64,000 nucleotides of DNA from JAHEEL01 sp942491345 (GTDB lineage: Bacteria; Actinomycetota; Acidimicrobiia; Spongiisociales; UBA5794): the NCBI GenBank assembly GCA_942491345.1, contig CALOAN010000019.1, positions 124,001-188,000 of the forward strand, written 5' to 3'. The first letter of the stretch is position 1, and each line of letters begins with the position of its first letter. Shown piece after piece: positions 8,245-16,695 of the stretch. A program made the position numbers and the translations under genes. Below the pieces are notes generated by a model. That model saw only the letters and a program-made list of their open reading frames with translations, ran no database searches and was not told the origin of the DNA.

Positions 8245-8724
8245 CTAGAGCACGATGTTCTGCGGTCCGACCTCGGCGATGGACTCATTGACGAACTTGA
8301 CCGCCAGTCCCAGTTCGACGTCCCACGAGCAGTTGTACATGAGCGCAACCACGCGGTCGGTGGAGCTGCGACGCGGGAGCGGAACCTGGAAGAAGTCCGG
8401 TGTCACCAGAGTGGACAGGCCTTCTTTGCCGTCGATGATCGGCATGAGTCGGTCCGCATCGTCGCCGAACTGCTCGCGCAACTCCGGCTGGCGCTGGAGG
8501 TACTCGAAGTAAAGGGCATCGTCGGCCTGCCCGCAAAGCTCGGCCTTGCGGGCAGTGAACTGCTCTACAGCGTCACGCTGGACAGGCTCTACCGGATCGG
8601 CTTCATCCCAGCCCCCCAGGGCCATGCGCACGGTCACTTCACGTCCAAGAAACAGGATGGTGTAGCTGCCCTCCCAGCCTCCGACTTCGCTGAAAGTGAT
8701 GTCTCCGAATACGGGATCGATCAT
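8245..8724 (-). CDS. DUF6985-like protein, candidate immunity protein
   Basis: 159 aa, ATG start. The opening DPVFGDITFSEVGGWEGSYTILFLGREVTV resembles the DUF6985 family, which often sits beside polymorphic toxins. Soluble, with no signal peptide or membrane segment. It is the last gene of the operon running from 13127 down, behind a GH-E nuclease toxin, so an immunity role is inferred from position. The mechanism is unknown. Confidence 0.55.
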   Translation of the reverse strand: MIDPVFGDITFSEVGGWEGSYTILFLGREVTVRMALGGWDEADPVEPVQRDAVEQFTARKAELCGQADDALYFEYLQRQPELREQFGDDADRLMPIIDGKEGLSTLVTPDFFQVPLPRRSSTDRVVALMYNCSWDVELGLAVKFVNESIAEVGPQNIVL

Positions 8725-8748
8725 GTGGCTGGCCTCAGTCCCGCCCGT

Positions 8749-9537
8749 TCAGCGCCTGTTCGTGATCGACCGCACCAGTGCCTGCGCCGATGCCAGATCG
8801 TCGCCGCTGTCGAAGTACACGGCCAGCTGCATGTGGCCGGCGCTGCTCACCACGAAGCCGTAGAGCGCCGGCAGCCTCGCGTCGCCGGCCCCTTCGGCGA
8901 GGCGGTACGTCAGGTAGTGCACACCGTCCTTCTCCCACTCGGCGTGGTCGAACCCCCGCGGTGAGACGTGGCCCTTCACCTGCCGCAAGCGCTCGGTGGG
9001 GGCGTCGTTGCGGGGGTTGCCCCACGGGGTGAGCATCGCCGTCAGGCCCGGCCGCCAGAACACCGCACGCGACGAGCCCGCGTCCTGGTCGATGCGGAAA
9101 TTCATCGGTTCGGGCACCGCGAGCATCCAGTCTGCCGTGAGCTCGTGGTAGCCGTTCACGACGGGGAACTGCGGGTTGAGCGCCGGCGGTGTCGGCTCAT
9201 CTGGATCCCGCGGCGCGCCCTCCGGATCCTCCACGAAGGCGTCCCCGTGCCGGATGAACGCAGCCCCTGGCGGAGCCTGCAGGTACGGCAGGATCGCGCG
9301 GTCGTAGTTGGCGACCATGTTGAGCGACACCATGTTCAGGTGGCTGGGGTCGGCCAGGTACTCCGGCGTCTCGTCCCCGGCGGTGAACACCCAACCCGAG
9401 CCGTCGCGGTACATGTAGCCGACTGGGCTGCCGTTCACGACGATTCGGTCGGTAACGAGGCAGCCGTCCCCTGGAGCGAGGCCCGGCACGATGTCCTCGG
9501 CTGACAAGTAGAACTTCTTGGGCGCCACGAACGGCAC
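8749..9537 (-). CDS. DUF2185/Imm33-like candidate immunity protein
   Basis: 262 aa if GTG 9537 is used (GTG 9528 is the alternative). The N-terminal domain KKFYLSAEDIVPGLAPGDG ... VGYMYRDGSGWVFTAGDE (residues about 6-60) matches the DUF2185/Imm33 fold found in bacterial immunity loci. The C-terminal half (NFRIDQDAG ... VHYLTYRLAEG ... MQLAVYFDSGDDL) looks like a separate alpha/beta domain, so this may be a two-domain immunity protein. It sits between the 153-aa gene and the DUF6985-like gene in the toxin operon. The start is uncertain: the clearest upstream purine-rich run (GGGGAGAG) is about 20 nt away. Confidence 0.6.
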   Translation of the reverse strand: MPFVAPKKFYLSAEDIVPGLAPGDGCLVTDRIVVNGSPVGYMYRDGSGWVFTAGDETPEYLADPSHLNMVSLNMVANYDRAILPYLQAPPGAAFIRHGDAFVEDPEGAPRDPDEPTPPALNPQFPVVNGYHELTADWMLAVPEPMNFRIDQDAGSSRAVFWRPGLTAMLTPWGNPRNDAPTERLRQVKGHVSPRGFDHAEWEKDGVHYLTYRLAEGAGDARLPALYGFVVSSAGHMQLAVYFDSGDDLASAQALVRSITNRR

Positions 9538-9583
9538 AGTACCGGCCCTGCGCCACGTGCTCTCCCCGTCAGGCCTTGGCCGT

Positions 9584-10045
9584 TCAGACCTCCCGGCGCC
9601 CATGTGCGGTGTCGGTGCTGAACACGCTGTAGAAGTAGGCGACGCTGTCGGTGTCGCCGTTGTCGACACGCTTGAACGCCTTCCCAATCGGGTTCGCATG
9701 TGCCGCGGTGGACGCGCGATAGATGGTGAGCGGAAACGTGTAGCGGGCGACTTCGGGTGGGGTGTCGACCCATTCGTAGTCGGCGTTGCGGACGAGCACC
9801 TCGCCGACGTAGCAGCCGAACACGAAGATGGTCTCGGCCACCGCATCGGAGCCCGGCTCGCGAAACTCTTCCAGGATTCCGTCCACGAGACTCAGCGAGG
9901 CCGGGGTGTAGTCGAGTTCGACACCGGACACGTTGCGGGCGGCGTCAACCGCACGCTGGGCGAGTTCGGGGGCATGCTGCCGATCCGGTGGTGCGGGTAG
10001 CCGGATTCCTCGTCCCGTCCATGCCGGCCCGGTCACCGCCGGCAC
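9584..10045 (-). CDS. Unknown protein of the toxin/immunity operon
   Basis: About 153 aa from GTG 10045. The open frame extends further back, reading AIARIEDVAELTG across the end of the ankyrin gene, so the true start may be earlier. It is acidic, with EEFREPGSDAVAETIFVFGCYVGEVLVRN and TFPLTIYRAS segments. GCYVGEVLVR resembles short motifs in DUF-type immunity and SMI1-like proteins, but no family is firmly recognised. Role inferred from position only. Confidence 0.55.
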   Translation of the reverse strand: MPAVTGPAWTGRGIRLPAPPDRQHAPELAQRAVDAARNVSGVELDYTPASLSLVDGILEEFREPGSDAVAETIFVFGCYVGEVLVRNADYEWVDTPPEVARYTFPLTIYRASTAAHANPIGKAFKRVDNGDTDSVAYFYSVFSTDTAHGRREV

Positions 10046-10083
10046 CCCGGTCAGTTCCGCTACGTCCTCGATTCTGGCGATGG

Positions 10084-10515
10084 CTACTGTCCTTTCGCCT
10101 TCTGCTCGATCAGCACGATGAGGTCGTCGGGGAAGCCGGCGATCCGGCCGATCATCACCAGCGGGGAGTTCTTGCCCTCGGTGCGGTTGGGGTCGGCGCC
10201 ATGGTCCAGCAGCAACCGCACCATCGAACCGTCGGGACAGGTGCGGCTCTGCTTCATGATCGCCATCCACAGCGGAGTGTTGCCCCACACGTTGATCGGA
10301 TCGACGTTCGCGCCGGCACCAAGCAGCGCCTTCGCGAACTCGACGTTGCCCCGGTCGGCGGCGATGTGCAGCGGAGTCATGTCTTCGGGACCGGGGGTGT
10401 TGATGTCGGTCCCGTCGGCGAGTTCGACACCGAACGCCGCGACGTCGTTGTTCATGACCGCACGGTGGATCGGCTTGAGGGGATCGATCTTGGGCGGGCG
10501 ACCGCTACGAGCCAT
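10084..10515 (-). CDS. Ankyrin-repeat protein, candidate immunity protein
   Basis: 143 aa, ATG 10515, overlapping the stop of the upstream 220-aa gene. At least three ankyrin repeats are visible: KPIHRAVMNNDVAAFGVEL, TPLHIAADRGNVEFAKALLG and TPLWMAIMK ... VRLLLDHGADPN. Ankyrin-repeat proteins are common immunity or adaptor partners of secreted toxins, binding the toxin directly. The operon context favours that role. Confidence 0.8.
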   Translation of the reverse strand: MARSGRPPKIDPLKPIHRAVMNNDVAAFGVELADGTDINTPGPEDMTPLHIAADRGNVEFAKALLGAGANVDPINVWGNTPLWMAIMKQSRTCPDGSMVRLLLDHGADPNRTEGKNSPLVMIGRIAGFPDDLIVLIEQKAKGQ

Positions 10516-11167
10516 GGCGATGAGCCTCCGTTATGGGAATCGGGATGGTGGGTGCCTCGGCGTTCACGGTAGCGACCGCAGTGAGGAATGCGTCATGCAC
10601 GGCGTCCGACAGCTCGGTGACGTCATCGCGTAGCCGGGCGCGGGCGTCGGCGCTGATGAACAGGCCGTGCAGGGTCAGCGAGCCAGCGCTCCGTGTGCTG
10701 CCTCCCATGACGTAGGTGCTGTACTGCGCCCACATGCGGCGCCCGGCGGCGGTGAAGTAGCCGCTGCTGCGCACCGCGCACGCCTGCTGCCCTTCGGGCA
10801 CCGTCAACTGGTGCGTCGTGAGCGACTCGGCGCCTAGTCCGCGCAAGGTGCAGTCGTTGTGCTCGGCGATGACAGTTCGCGGCGGCGAACCTGTGAAACG
10901 GTAGACACTGATGGTTTCGCAGCCGTCCCACCCACCGTCCGCGCGAACTTGGGCCACGGCCGTCCTCGTGGGTTGGACGGATCCCGTATCGAGCTGGACG
11001 ACCTGCCACGTGTCCGGAACAGCCAACTGCCACAACCATTCCGGACCCTCCTGTGGCCGCAGCTGGCTGAGATCGGTGACGTAGGGGGCGACGGCGTCGA
11101 CAACCGACTCCACCGTGATCAGTCGACGGTGGTCGTTACGGTGGTCCGAGTCTGGGTGGGTCATCAT
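10505..11167 (-). CDS. Unknown ~220-aa protein following the toxin gene
   Basis: ATG 11167 overlaps the toxin stop (TGATGA), so the two are translationally coupled. No signal peptide. It has a mixed alpha/beta pattern with VVQLDTGSVQPTRTAVAQV, WDGCETISVYRFTG and HNDCTLRGLG. The middle recalls LpqN/LpqT-like mycobacterial proteins, but that is only an impression. Tight coupling to the toxin suggests a chaperone or primary immunity protein. Confidence 0.6.
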   Translation of the reverse strand: MMTHPDSDHRNDHRRLITVESVVDAVAPYVTDLSQLRPQEGPEWLWQLAVPDTWQVVQLDTGSVQPTRTAVAQVRADGGWDGCETISVYRFTGSPPRTVIAEHNDCTLRGLGAESLTTHQLTVPEGQQACAVRSSGYFTAAGRRMWAQYSTYVMGGSTRSAGSLTLHGLFISADARARLRDDVTELSDAVHDAFLTAVATVNAEAPTIPIPITEAHRHGS

Positions 11168-12852
11168 TTGAACGGGTAGGCCAGTTCGCTGCCGATTTTG
11201 CCGAGGATCGCGAGGAACGCGCCGATTCCCGCCACGACCCCGGTCGCCTTCCCGGCTTCCTCGGGAGTGACGTTCACGTCAGGCATGTGGACGGAGATGT
11301 CGGGCGGGCTCCACCCGGGTGACGGAGCGGCCGGCGCGGGCGCGGGCAGGGTGTCGACGTTGACGCCGATGGGACCGCCCAATGGGTTATGCGTGTACTC
11401 CCCGCCGCCCGCGCCGGTGAGCCACGGCGGCAGCGGCGGTGTCGGAGCGACGGGTGGAAGTCCCGGGACGGGCGAGTGACTGCCGTCGAAGGAGGGCAGA
11501 GCGACCGGCGGATGGTTCAACACATTCGGCAGGTTGGGCGGCAGCGAGATGCTCGGCGCCGAGTTGCTGCCCGCCGCAGCGTTGGCGCCGGCCTGCAGGC
11601 GCTCCGGTGTCCAGGCTGGATTTGGGGCGTATGGGCTGTGGTCCTCGTTGGCGTGGCCGGAGTTCTCTGCAGGTGTTTCTAGCCGGAAGGGACTATGGCG
11701 ATTCACGAAGTCGTTGAGCTCCTGTTGCGTCCAGCCCTCCTCCATGGCTTGCCTCAGGATCCGCCAGTTCTCGGAGCCGAAATCGTGTCCGAGGTGGAAT
11801 CCTCCTTGCGCTGGGATGGTCATCGCCCCTGGCGTTCCCTCTGCGACAGGCCTGCCCGTAGTCTCATCGACCCAAATCAACTCACCCGCGGCATTTCGCG
11901 CGGCGGGGATCACATCACCGCTGACGTCCGACAGGAAGTCGCCTTCCGGTGTGCGGAGCGCATCGGCGAAAACACCCAGCCGTGTTGATAGTCGAATGTA
12001 GGGCCGACGCAGCTTCGACATGAAGTTGGCGGCGGCCTCTTCGGCCTGCGCATAGGCATCACCCGCGTTCAGACCACGGCTGGACGCTACTAGCAGACCC
12101 TGGCGGAGCTCGCTTTCGAGCTGCGCTGCTTCAGCCGCAGAAAGATCCTGTCCGTTGAGCAGGTCGTTGAGGGCGGCTGCGACCTGGGCGTCGGACATCG
12201 GCCCCGACCCGTCGTTCGGTGCGCCCACCGCCGGCTGATTCGGATCTGTTCCGTCTGTCTCGTTGTCGACGAATCGAACGGTGCCGTCACGCCCCTCGCC
12301 CTCATTCTCGAACTTGATCCCGTCTAGCTCAGCGGCTTTCGCCTCCAGCCGGTCACCGACGAAGGTGTCGGTCTGGACGAGCCGCTGGGCGTACCACCGG
12401 ATGTCGTCGGCATGCTCCTTGGCAGCCCTGTTCCGCTCGACGATCGTGTTGATGTCCCACCGGCGGGTGTCGGTCGCCGTGAGGTCTTCACCGACGCTGA
12501 ACCCGTCGTTCACGGCGGTGGTGATCGCGTCGAGGAACTCGCCCTTGGCGGCACGTACGTCATGGCCGCCGCTCTCGGCGATGTCGGCGGCCTCGTTATG
12601 AACGTCGCGCTGCCGGCGCACTACGCCGAGGTCAGCCGTCACCCGGTCCAGTGCGGAGTCCTTGCCGTCACCCGCCCACGTGGTTCCGCCGGGAGCGGCG
12701 ACGCCCTGGCGGTGCTCGTCGAACAGGGCGACGGACTGGCTGCCGATCGTCCGCAGCTGGGTAGCGGCGGCGTCGAGGTGCTCCGTCGGCCAGTTCTCGA
12801 GCTCCGACCGGCTGGGCAGGGCGCCGCCCACGCCGGGAGCAGCAGGGCTCAC
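11164..12852 (-). CDS. Type VII secreted toxin: WXG-like N-terminus, internal GH-E nuclease domain
   Basis: 562 aa, GTG start overlapping the stop of the small Esx-like gene. Residues 1-160 are helical with a WAG turn (GGTTWAGDGKD), like WXG/LXG toxin N-termini used by type VII secretion. Residues about 310-395 match the GH-E nuclease pattern of the HNH/ENDO VII superfamily: LIWVDETTGRPV ... GFHLGHDFGSENWRILRQ ... EEGWTQQELNDFVN ... FRLETPAENSGHANED, with GH and SGH as candidate catalytic histidines. A proline-rich region (about 420-530) and a hydrophobic tail (GVVAGIGAFLAILGKIGSEL) follow. An internal nuclease with a hydrophobic C-terminus is unusual, because GH-E domains are normally at the very end. 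Probably exported by the ESX system, with a DNA or RNA target in competitors. Confidence 0.8.
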   Translation of the reverse strand: MSPAAPGVGGALPSRSELENWPTEHLDAAATQLRTIGSQSVALFDEHRQGVAAPGGTTWAGDGKDSALDRVTADLGVVRRQRDVHNEAADIAESGGHDVRAAKGEFLDAITTAVNDGFSVGEDLTATDTRRWDINTIVERNRAAKEHADDIRWYAQRLVQTDTFVGDRLEAKAAELDGIKFENEGEGRDGTVRFVDNETDGTDPNQPAVGAPNDGSGPMSDAQVAAALNDLLNGQDLSAAEAAQLESELRQGLLVASSRGLNAGDAYAQAEEAAANFMSKLRRPYIRLSTRLGVFADALRTPEGDFLSDVSGDVIPAARNAAGELIWVDETTGRPVAEGTPGAMTIPAQGGFHLGHDFGSENWRILRQAMEEGWTQQELNDFVNRHSPFRLETPAENSGHANEDHSPYAPNPAWTPERLQAGANAAAGSNSAPSISLPPNLPNVLNHPPVALPSFDGSHSPVPGLPPVAPTPPLPPWLTGAGGGEYTHNPLGGPIGVNVDTLPAPAPAAPSPGWSPPDISVHMPDVNVTPEEAGKATGVVAGIGAFLAILGKIGSELAYPFK

Positions 12853-13127
12853 ACGCTCACCGTGGTGATCGCGTGGCCGCCGTCCTCGTCGGTCGTGTCG
12901 TAGCGTGCGGCGCTCACCGTGAGGTCGCCGGACTGACCGCTGATCCGGTTGGACTGGCGGGTGCGGGCGGACTGGACAGCGGCGAGGATCGCGGCCACAC
13001 CGGCCTGACTCGGGGTTGTGCCCCGTCCGCCTTCCAGAATTCCGGTGGCCAGCGCCGCTGCGACACCGTCGCTGTTGGCGGCCGCGCTGCGTAGACCAGC
13101 CGCGTCAACATGAAGGTCGTTCGCCAT
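12849..13127 (-). CDS. Small Esx/EspC-like type VII substrate or partner
   Basis: 92 aa from ATG 13127 (GGGGGA 6 nt upstream; a TTG two codons earlier is less likely). Entirely helical N-terminus (HVDAAGLRSAAANSDGVAAAL) and SARYDTTDEDGGHAI near the end, like the ~100-aa DUF2580/EspC-type proteins that pair with type VII effectors. First gene of the operon, with GTGA coupling to the toxin gene. Likely a co-secreted chaperone or targeting partner for the GH-E toxin. Confidence 0.7.
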   Translation of the reverse strand: MANDLHVDAAGLRSAAANSDGVAAALATGILEGGRGTTPSQAGVAAILAAVQSARTRQSNRISGQSGDLTVSAARYDTTDEDGGHAITTVSV

Positions 13128-13147
13128 CGCCAATCCCCCAAACCAGC

Positions 13148-13178
13148 CACACCCTGGTCGTGAGCGTAACTCACGATG
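13148..13178 (-). promoter_or_regulatory. Putative promoter/operator of the toxin operon
   Basis: On the minus strand a GTGAG-TTACG-CTCAC palindrome contains a TACGCT -10-like hexamer upstream of the Esx-like gene. Inferred from position and symmetry. Confidence 0.3.
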
Positions 13179-13262
13179 TGCACCAGGGCTGACGGCAGTT
13201 TAGTGTGCGGTGGCCTCGGAAACGGGTGGAACCGATCCGAGTGCGCGTGCGTCTAAACGGTC

Positions 13263-13421
13263 GTGGAAGAGTCCGCAGAGGACCTGGACCTGGACCGGCT
13301 GCCGGCCGTCGTGGAGACCTACTTCGCCCAGGAGCGGGCCTGGCACCGGCTGTTGCGCGGGACCGGGCTCCAGGACGAGACGGCCTCGCGGGCGGAGTTG
13401 GCGCGGTGGGTACAGCAGTAG
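13263..13421 (+). CDS. Small unknown ORF (52 aa)
   Basis: GTG 13263 to TAG 13419-13421. The translation DLDLDRLPAVVETYFAQERAWHRLLRG has a convincing amphipathic helix and mycobacterial codon use. No clear ribosome site and no family recognised. It may be a fragment of a larger gene. It is the only plus-strand gene between the toxin operon and the defence island. Confidence 0.35.
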   Translation: MEESAEDLDLDRLPAVVETYFAQERAWHRLLRGTGLQDETASRAELARWVQQ

Positions 13422-13425
13422 CGAC

Positions 13426-14487
13426 TCAGCTAACCGCTACGTGAGGCGTCGGGGGCGCGAACTCCGACAGCCCCGTGTACTTGATCAAGTCGTGCAGCGT
13501 GTTCGCGGTGAACACCTTTCCGCGCGTCGCCACGATAAGCTGACCAATGTCTTCCCGGCGGACCCCAAAGCCGCGGCCGTCGATGCAAGCGACCACCTCG
13601 AACGCCGGTTTACCCGCCCGCTCACGGTCGTCGCGCATTGTCGCCAGCCGCAGGATGCGGGTCACCTTGTCGCGAGCGGTGCCGTCATCGCCCGTAATTT
13701 TCGCCTCGATGATCACCGTGGGCGCCAGTTCGTCGGGCGTGAAGAAGTCGGGCGCCTGATCGAAGCCGGGCACCCGCTCGGCGCGCTTGGTTTTGCGGAA
13801 CGGGATGTGCGCGGCGGCGAGCACATCCTCGATCGCGTTCTCCATCACGTCGCCGACCAGTTCCGACACTCCGTCGCGGTGACTGGAGAATGGCCGACCC
13901 AAGTAGCGTTCATAGAGCAGCACCGCGTACGGAACATGCTGCTCGGCGACGTAGCGAACCGAGTCCAGCCCCTCCTTCGTGTCGATCTTGTCAAGGCGGT
14001 GGATCATTCCCTCGGGTGCTTCCGCCGCCCCGTCACCGATGGCCTTACATGCCGCGGTGAACAGCGCCGCGGTCCTCGTGACCGTGATGGTCGATGTCCC
14101 GCCGCGGGTGTGGAAGTAGTTGTGATCGGTCCGCATGTGCTTGTCGAGCCCACGCGCCCAGTTGTTAGGGAAGCTCTCGCCGGTTTCCTCCTTGGCGAGG
14201 TCCTGCCACTCGGGCGGCGTCACGCCGATGATCGCCCGCAGAACGATCCCAGCTACTGCATTCTTGCGAACCGCATCCCAGCACCGGTCGACGGTGAGTG
14301 TCTTGAACCCGCCGGTGCACAGGCGCAGCGCCTCGTACCCCTTCTGGAAGTCGGCGTATTCGAGGAACGTCGCTCCTCTCGGCAGGAGCATGAACTGTGA
14401 GGTGAGGTCGTCGAACGTCGCCTGCACCAGGTTGTCGAGATTGGCCTGCAGTTCATCGGCGCTGAGCTGGTAGGGGCGCACTGTCAT
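13426..14487 (-). CDS. PD-(D/E)XK-type nuclease coupled to a methyltransferase
   Basis: 353 aa. ATG 14487 overlaps the methyltransferase stop as ATGA. APDFFTPDELAPTVIIEAKI (residues about 246-265) fits the PD...(D/E)xK core: PD, a hydrophobic strand, then E-A-K. The N-terminal two thirds is helical and probably recognises DNA. Immediate coupling behind a DNA methyltransferase makes a restriction endonuclease the natural call, the pair acting as a two-gene restriction-modification or methylation-sensitive defence unit. The site specificity cannot be read. Confidence 0.7.
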   Translation of the reverse strand: MTVRPYQLSADELQANLDNLVQATFDDLTSQFMLLPRGATFLEYADFQKGYEALRLCTGGFKTLTVDRCWDAVRKNAVAGIVLRAIIGVTPPEWQDLAKEETGESFPNNWARGLDKHMRTDHNYFHTRGGTSTITVTRTAALFTAACKAIGDGAAEAPEGMIHRLDKIDTKEGLDSVRYVAEQHVPYAVLLYERYLGRPFSSHRDGVSELVGDVMENAIEDVLAAAHIPFRKTKRAERVPGFDQAPDFFTPDELAPTVIIEAKITGDDGTARDKVTRILRLATMRDDRERAGKPAFEVVACIDGRGFGVRREDIGQLIVATRGKVFTANTLHDLIKYTGLSEFAPPTPHVAVS

Positions 14488-16610
14488 AGGGTGATCGGCT
14501 CCAGTTCGTCTCGGATGGCGGCTACGGCGGCCGCGGCGGCTTCGAACCGCTGCTCCAAGGGCTCGTCCGCGGGCCAGGTGTCCCGCAGACGCCGAATCGT
14601 CGCGGCGGCCAGGTGCCCGGCGGTGAGGCACGCGATGTCGCCGGCAGTCGGCTCGTACGGCACTCCCCGCATCGCCTCGACGTCAGTGCTAACCAGCTGC
14701 GCGATGGTAGGCCGGGAGACGGTGAAGTTAGCAGGAGGGCGCCGGCACACGAACACCGAGTCGAGGATCGACGACTTGGTTCCGGCGATGTGCAGCGACG
14801 CCGACATCTCGCCCGGAGTCACCAGGACCCGGGTGCAGGTGAGCCCCGCGTCGAGGATCGCAACGATGAGCGGCACGTACGCCTGCGGGTCGTTATGGTG
14901 GTACGTGAACACCAGCGGCGCACCGGGTTTGAGTGCCGAAGCCATCTGGCAGAACACCTCGCTGAGGCCTGCGGTGAACTCCCGCAGCCCCCGCAGCAGC
15001 GTGACGTTGCCAGTCAGCTCGTCGTCGGTCCGCGTCGTCTCCGGCGCGAACTGGGCGTGTGCGCCCATGAACTTGCGCAGCCAGACGTAGCAAAAGTCCA
15101 TCAGCTCGGCGTACTGGACGTTGTCGAAGTATGGGGGGTCGGTGAACACCCCGTCCAACGAGTTCGCGCGCAGCACCAACTTCTGCGAAGGTGCGCTCGA
15201 CAGCCATGCCGCTTGTGGTCGGGACTCCGGCTCCGACTCGATCAGCGGCGTCTCGATCGACTCCCCGGCGACCGGGTGGATCACCTTCCTCTTGCCCTCG
15301 TAGATCACCTCGTACGGGTCCTTGGCGTACTGCTTGGCCTTCACGTACTTGGCGACGAAGTGGACGAACGAGCCGGAGCCCACCTTCGGGATGCCGAGCA
15401 AGCTGTTCTCGCACGCGAGCAGCGCCACTGGGAAGCCGTGCACCGCGAACACGTCCTGGCACTTGAGCGCGTAGGTGTCGTAGCGGCACAACAGGTTCTG
15501 GTACCGCAGGAAGTCGCTGAACACCGTCGCAAGGGCGTACCGCACCTCGGCGTCGTGCACCTCGGCGATGCGCTTCATCAGAGTGCCGAGCCCCAGCAGC
15601 TGCCGATCGCTGAACATCTCGTTCCAGTGGTGGTATCCCCAGCGGTGAAGGCGACTGGTCTCGTCGCCCGCCGGTATGGCATCGTCGGGGATCAGCAGAC
15701 TATCTCTAGTGGCTCGGAGCAGCTTCGCCGCACGTTTGATGCGCGCGTGATCCTGTGCGTCCGGCGTCTTGAACTGCCGGCCCTGCACGTCCCTGTAGCA
15801 GTGCTCGCAGTGGTACTCGATCCCGTACAGCCGGTGCCGCGGCGGGGCTCCCAGCCGGGGCGCGAACTTGAACTGCTCGCCGCAGTGGTGGCACGTCGCC
15901 GTGCCGCGTGTAGTCGGCCGGCGAGAGAGGTCGTAATCGCACTCGGGACACCGCGGCGTCTTCGTCTCCGGGATCTCGCGCAGCGCGTCGCAGTCCGGGC
16001 AGTGGTACACCTCGCGGGGGTGCCGCACAGCTTCCGCAAGCCGCAGCCCAGGCAGCAGATCGACGGTTTCGCCGCAGGCCGGGCAGCCACACTGCTTGAC
16101 GAGGTGGAAGTACTTCACCTGCGCGTTCCCAGCGCACTCCTGGCACTTCGTCTGGTACAGGTCACCGAGTTCGTCCCGAACCTCCGCAATCACTCGGTCC
16201 GCCTCGCACTGGAACGCGTCGAGGTCCAACGGAGCTACACCTTGGCGCACCGTCCAGTAGGACATCGGGTTCACGTCACAGCCGACGACACTTAGCCCCA
16301 TCCGCGCGGCCTCGTACACAGTGGTACCGCCACCCATGAACGGGTCGGCAACGATGCCGGTGAGGTCGTGCGGCAAGGTGTAGGCCTCGGCCAGCGGTCG
16401 GTCATCGAACTCGGCGTGCAGCAAGGACCGGAAAACAGATCCCGGGCGCCGGGCGAACCACTTGTGGATCTGGATGATCGGCCGGTACGACTGCTGGACT
16501 TGCTTCTCGCGCAACGCAAGCTGTGCGACGAACGTGGCGTCGAAGCGGGTTTCGAGTCCGCCCTGGCGGACGTCGCCGCGTCGTCGTTTCGAACCGGTGG
16601 AGGGACTCAC
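14484..16610 (-). CDS. DUF1156-like DNA methyltransferase with zinc ribbons
   Basis: 708 aa from GTG 16610, placed 6 nt after a -10-like TATGGT; the open frame extends upstream but without coding character. IQIHKWFARRPGSVFRSLL near the N-terminus and DPFMGGGTTVYEA (SAM-binding motif I) are typical of DUF1156 DNA methylases. DPPYFDNVQYAEL is catalytic motif IV (DPPY) of N6-adenine/N4-cytosine methyltransferases. Between them lie four CxxC-type zinc ribbons (CQEC, CGCPAC, CPDC/CPEC, CHHC/CEHC). It forms the modification half of a unit with the coupled PD-(D/E)XK gene. DUF1156 proteins recur in anti-phage islands. Confidence 0.85.
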   Translation of the reverse strand: MSPSTGSKRRRGDVRQGGLETRFDATFVAQLALREKQVQQSYRPIIQIHKWFARRPGSVFRSLLHAEFDDRPLAEAYTLPHDLTGIVADPFMGGGTTVYEAARMGLSVVGCDVNPMSYWTVRQGVAPLDLDAFQCEADRVIAEVRDELGDLYQTKCQECAGNAQVKYFHLVKQCGCPACGETVDLLPGLRLAEAVRHPREVYHCPDCDALREIPETKTPRCPECDYDLSRRPTTRGTATCHHCGEQFKFAPRLGAPPRHRLYGIEYHCEHCYRDVQGRQFKTPDAQDHARIKRAAKLLRATRDSLLIPDDAIPAGDETSRLHRWGYHHWNEMFSDRQLLGLGTLMKRIAEVHDAEVRYALATVFSDFLRYQNLLCRYDTYALKCQDVFAVHGFPVALLACENSLLGIPKVGSGSFVHFVAKYVKAKQYAKDPYEVIYEGKRKVIHPVAGESIETPLIESEPESRPQAAWLSSAPSQKLVLRANSLDGVFTDPPYFDNVQYAELMDFCYVWLRKFMGAHAQFAPETTRTDDELTGNVTLLRGLREFTAGLSEVFCQMASALKPGAPLVFTYHHNDPQAYVPLIVAILDAGLTCTRVLVTPGEMSASLHIAGTKSSILDSVFVCRRPPANFTVSRPTIAQLVSTDVEAMRGVPYEPTAGDIACLTAGHLAAATIRRLRDTWPADEPLEQRFEAAAAAVAAIRDELEPITL

Positions 16611-16642
16611 ACGATGACCATACGCGGCGGGTGTGACAGTCC
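16611..16642 (-). promoter_or_regulatory. Leaderless-type promoter of the methyltransferase gene
   Basis: Minus strand: ACTGTC, 12 nt, TATGGT, 6 nt, GTG start. The same architecture precedes the genes at 17871 and 19366. Transcription from such a -10 would begin at or next to the start codon, as in mycobacterial leaderless mRNAs. Confidence 0.55.
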
Positions 16643-16695
16643 CCGGGAGGCGAAGACCCATGCCGCTATGAGTGTGCAGCACCCCTCCGACCCCC

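Noticed and set aside
14613..16295. 560-aa plus-strand open frame opposite the methyltransferase
   Set aside because: Antisense shadow; no motifs, whereas the minus strand carries FMGGGTT and DPPY.
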